From positions 6,007,695 through 6,071,694 of the forward strand of contig OY755190.1 of the NCBI GenBank assembly GCA_963576735.1: a stretch of 64,000 nt of DNA. Direction: 5' to 3'. The translations under genes were made by a program, and so were the position numbers. Positions within the stretch are counted from its first letter, which is position 1, and every line of letters starts with the position of its first letter. Shown piece after piece: positions 60,901 to 64,000 of this stretch. The stretch comes from Bedellia somnulentella (taxonomy: Eukaryota > Arthropoda > Insecta > Lepidoptera > Bedelliidae). The notes beneath the pieces were generated by a model. It did not search any database and had not been told where the DNA came from. It saw only the letters and a program-made list of their open reading frames with translations.

Positions 60901-63900
60901 TATATCGTTCTATCGTTCTTCATATCGTTCTATGGTTTATATATCGTTCTAATGTTTATATATCGTTCTATCGTTTATATATCATTCAATAGTTCTATAT
61001 ATCGTTCTATCGTTTATATATCGTTCTTCATATCGTTCTATCGTTTATATATCGTTCTATCGTTCTTTATATCGTTTTATCGTTTATATATCGTTCTATC
61101 GTTCTATCTATCGTTTATATATCTTTCTATCGTTTAAATATCGTTCTATCGTTTATATATCGTTCTATCGTTCTATCGTTTATATATCGTTCTATCGTTC
61201 TTCATATCGTTCTATCGTTTATATATCGTTCTATCGTTTATAAATCGTTCTTTAGTTCTATATATATCGTTCTATCGTTTATATATCGTTCTATCGTTTA
61301 TAAATCGTTCTGTCATTCTATCTATCGTTCTATCGTTTATATATCGTTCTTTAGTTCTATATATCGTTCTATCGTTTATATATCGTTCTATAGTTTATTT
61401 ATCGTTCTATCGTATATATATCGTTCTATCGTTAATATATCGTTCTATCGTTCTATATATCGTTATATCGTTCTATCTATCGTTTATATATCGTTCTATC
61501 GTTCTATATATCGTTATATCGTTCTATCTATCGTTTATATATCGTTTTATCAATTATATATCGTACTATCGTCTTTATATCGTTCTATCGTTTAAATATC
61601 GTTCTATCGTTTATATATCGTTCTATCGTTCTATCTATCGTTTATATATCGTTCTTTAGTTCTATATATCGTTCTATCGTTTATATATCGTTCTATCGTT
61701 TATATATCGTTCTATCGTTTATAAATCGTTCTATCGTTCTATCTATCGTTCTATCGTTTATATATCGTTCTTTAGTTCTATATATCGTTCTATCGTTTAT
61801 ATATCGTTCTATAGTTTATATATCGTTCTATCGTATATATATCGTTCTATCGTTAATATATCGTTCTATCGTTCTATATATCGTTATATCGTTCTATCTA
61901 TCGTTTATATATCGTTCTATCGTTCTATATATCGTTATATCGTTCTATCTATCGTTTATATATCGTTCTATCAATTATATATCGAACTATCGTTCTTTAT
62001 ATCGTTCTATCGTTTAAATATCGTTCTATCGTTTATATATCGTTCTATCGTTAATATATCGTTCTATCGTTCTATATATCGTTATATCGTTCTATCTATC
62101 GTTTATATATCGTTCTATCGTTCTATATATCGTTATATCGTTCTATCTATCGTTTATATATCGTTCTATCAATTATATATCGAACTATCGTTCTTTATAT
62201 CGTTCTATCGTTTTAATATCGTTCTATCGTTTATATATCGTTATATCGTTCTATCTATCGTTTATGTATCGTTCTTTAGTTCTATATATCGTTCTATGAT
62301 TTATATATCGTTCTAATGTTTATATATTGTTCTATCGTTTATATATCGTTCTATCGTTTAAATATCGTTCTATCGTTTATATATCGTTCTATCGTTCTAT
62401 CTATCGTTTATGTTTGTTTCTATCGTTTATATATCGTTCTATCGTTAATATATCGTTCCATCGTTCTATCTATCGTTTATATATCGTTCTATCGTTCTTC
62501 ATATCGTTCTATGGTTTACATATCGTTCTATCGTTTATATATCGTTCTATCGTTTATATATCGTTCTATCGTTTATATATCGTTCTATCGTTTATATATC
62601 GTTCTATCGTTTATATATCGTTCTATCTATCGTTTATATATCGTTCTATCGTTTATATATCGTTCTATGTTTTATATATCGTTCTATCGTTTATATATCG
62701 TTCTATCGTTTATATATCGTTCTATCGTTTATATATCGTTCTATCGTTTATATATCGTTCTATCGTTCTATCTATCGTTTATATATCGTTCTATCGTTGT
62801 TTATATCGTTCTATGGTTTATATATCGTTCTATCGTTTATATATCGTTCTATCGTTCTATCTATCGTTTATATATCGTTCTATCGTTCTTCATATCGTTC
62901 TATGGTTTATATATCGTTCTAATGTTTATATATCGTTCTATCGTTTATATATCGTTCTATCGTTTATATATCGTTCTATCGTTTATATATCGTTCTATCG
63001 TTTATTAATCGTTCTATCGTTCTTCATATCGTTCTATGGTTTATATATAGTTCTATCGTTTATATATCGTTCTATCGTTTATTTGTCGTTCTATCGTTCT
63101 ATCTATCGTTTATATATCGTTCTATCGTTCTTTATATCGTTCTATGGTTTATATATCGTTCTATCGTTTATATATCATTCAATAGTTCTATATATTGTTC
63201 TATCGTTTATATATCGTTCTTCATATCGTTCTATGTTTTATATATTGTTCTATCGTTTATATATCGTTCTATCGTTCTTTATATCGTTCTATCGTTTATA
63301 TATCGTTCTGTCGTTTATATATCGTTCTATCGTTCTTTTTATCGTTCTATCGTTTATATATCGTTCTATCGTTCTTTATATCGTTCTATCGTTTATATAT
63401 CGTTCTATCGTTTATATATCGTTCAATGTTTTATATATCGTTCTATCGTTTATATATCGTTCTATCGTTTATATATCGTTCTATCGTTCTATCTATCGTT
63501 TATATATCGTTCTATCGTTCTTTATATCGTTCTATGGTTTATATATCGTTCTATCGTTTATATATCATTCTATCGTTTATATATCGTTCTATCGTTCTAT
63601 CTATCGTTTTATCGTTTATATATCGTTCTATCGTTTATATATCGTTCTATCTATCGTTTATATATCGTTCTATCGTTCTTCATATCGTTCTATGGTTTAT
63701 ATATCGTTCTATGTTTTATATATCGTTCTATCGTTTATATATCGTTCTATCGTTTATATATCGTTCTATCGTTCTATCTATCGTTTATATATCGTTCTAT
63801 CGTTCTTTATATCGTTCTATGGTTTATATATCGTTCTATCGTTCATATATCATTCTATCGTTTATATATCGTTCTATCGATCTATCTATCGTTTATATAT

Positions 63901-64000
63901 CGTTCTATCGTGCTTCATATCGTTCTATGGTTTATATATCGTTCTAATGTTTATATATCGTTCTATCGTTTATATATCGTTCTATCGTTTATATATCGTT
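51991..64000 (+). repeat. 19-bp satellite array, plus, at least 12 kb, runs off the window
   Basis: Same words as the array at 27681. Higher-order structure: 54818-57433 recurs at 57672-60287 (offset 2854), and blocks at 53230 and 54818 recur at 60728 and 62316 (offset 7498). The start parallels 27681 onward at an offset of about 24310. No non-satellite sequence to the end. Confidence 0.97.

Noticed and set aside
20643..64000. Possible CRISPR-like array
   Set aside because: Repeats are contiguous 19-mers with no unique spacers, no cas genes exist, and the genome is eukaryotic.

Overview
This is an AT-rich, intron-containing animal genome window. It is most likely from a moth or butterfly: the dispersed repeats have heads and tails I associate with lepidopteran SINEs and RTE-type LINEs, and the one host gene is an insect-like clathrin heavy chain. 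Species cannot be told from the sequence. It is not prokaryotic, and there is no operon, CRISPR array or phage.

Region 1 (1-14073, extending to about 16200) is the 3' part of the clathrin heavy chain gene on the + strand. Six coding exons encode the last 279 residues, including the trimerization region and the QLMLT uncoating motif. Its introns are full of transposons. The intron upstream of the first visible exon holds a nest: a foldback element (181-482 and 7457-7535) contains a 6970-bp Ty3/gypsy LTR retrotransposon on the minus strand (483-7452). That retrotransposon is split between protease and reverse transcriptase by a 1.13-kb insert (3839-4966). The insert carries what looks like a cellular promoter and first coding exon. 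Other introns hold a 5'-truncated RTE-type LINE with an open 566-codon frame, several copies of a SINE of about 250 bp, and a 58-bp LINE stub.

Region 2 (about 14074-20642) has no protein gene I can support. It holds the clathrin 3' UTR and flank, a tandem repeat, a large foldback element, a tRNA-derived SINE, another SINE of about 250 bp, and an 86-bp duplication whose second copy abuts the satellite.

Region 3 (20643-64000) is a huge array of a 19-bp T-rich satellite (CGTTCTATCGTTTATATAT). It switches orientation several times, is built into higher-order repeats of about 2.6, 2.85, 4.64 and 7.5 kb, and is broken by a 200-N assembly gap at 35353-35552. Two almost identical islands of non-satellite sequence (about 21536-27680 and 45919-51990, offset about 24.3 kb) sit inside it. 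Each island has a hAT transposase remnant, a 1.64-kb TA-flanked DNA transposon, a patchwork of copied pieces, two LINE reverse-transcriptase fragments and LINE tails. The satellite strand has no stop codon in any frame of its consensus unit, so it gives hundreds of long but meaningless reading frames. I do not annotate those as genes.

I found no clear new gene system. The most notable signals are the four-level nest with an apparently captured promoter and exon, a textbook -1 frameshift signal, a template-switch patch with 10 bp of microhomology, a DNA transposon whose removal restores a satellite unit, and the duplicated islands, which may be real or an assembly artefact.
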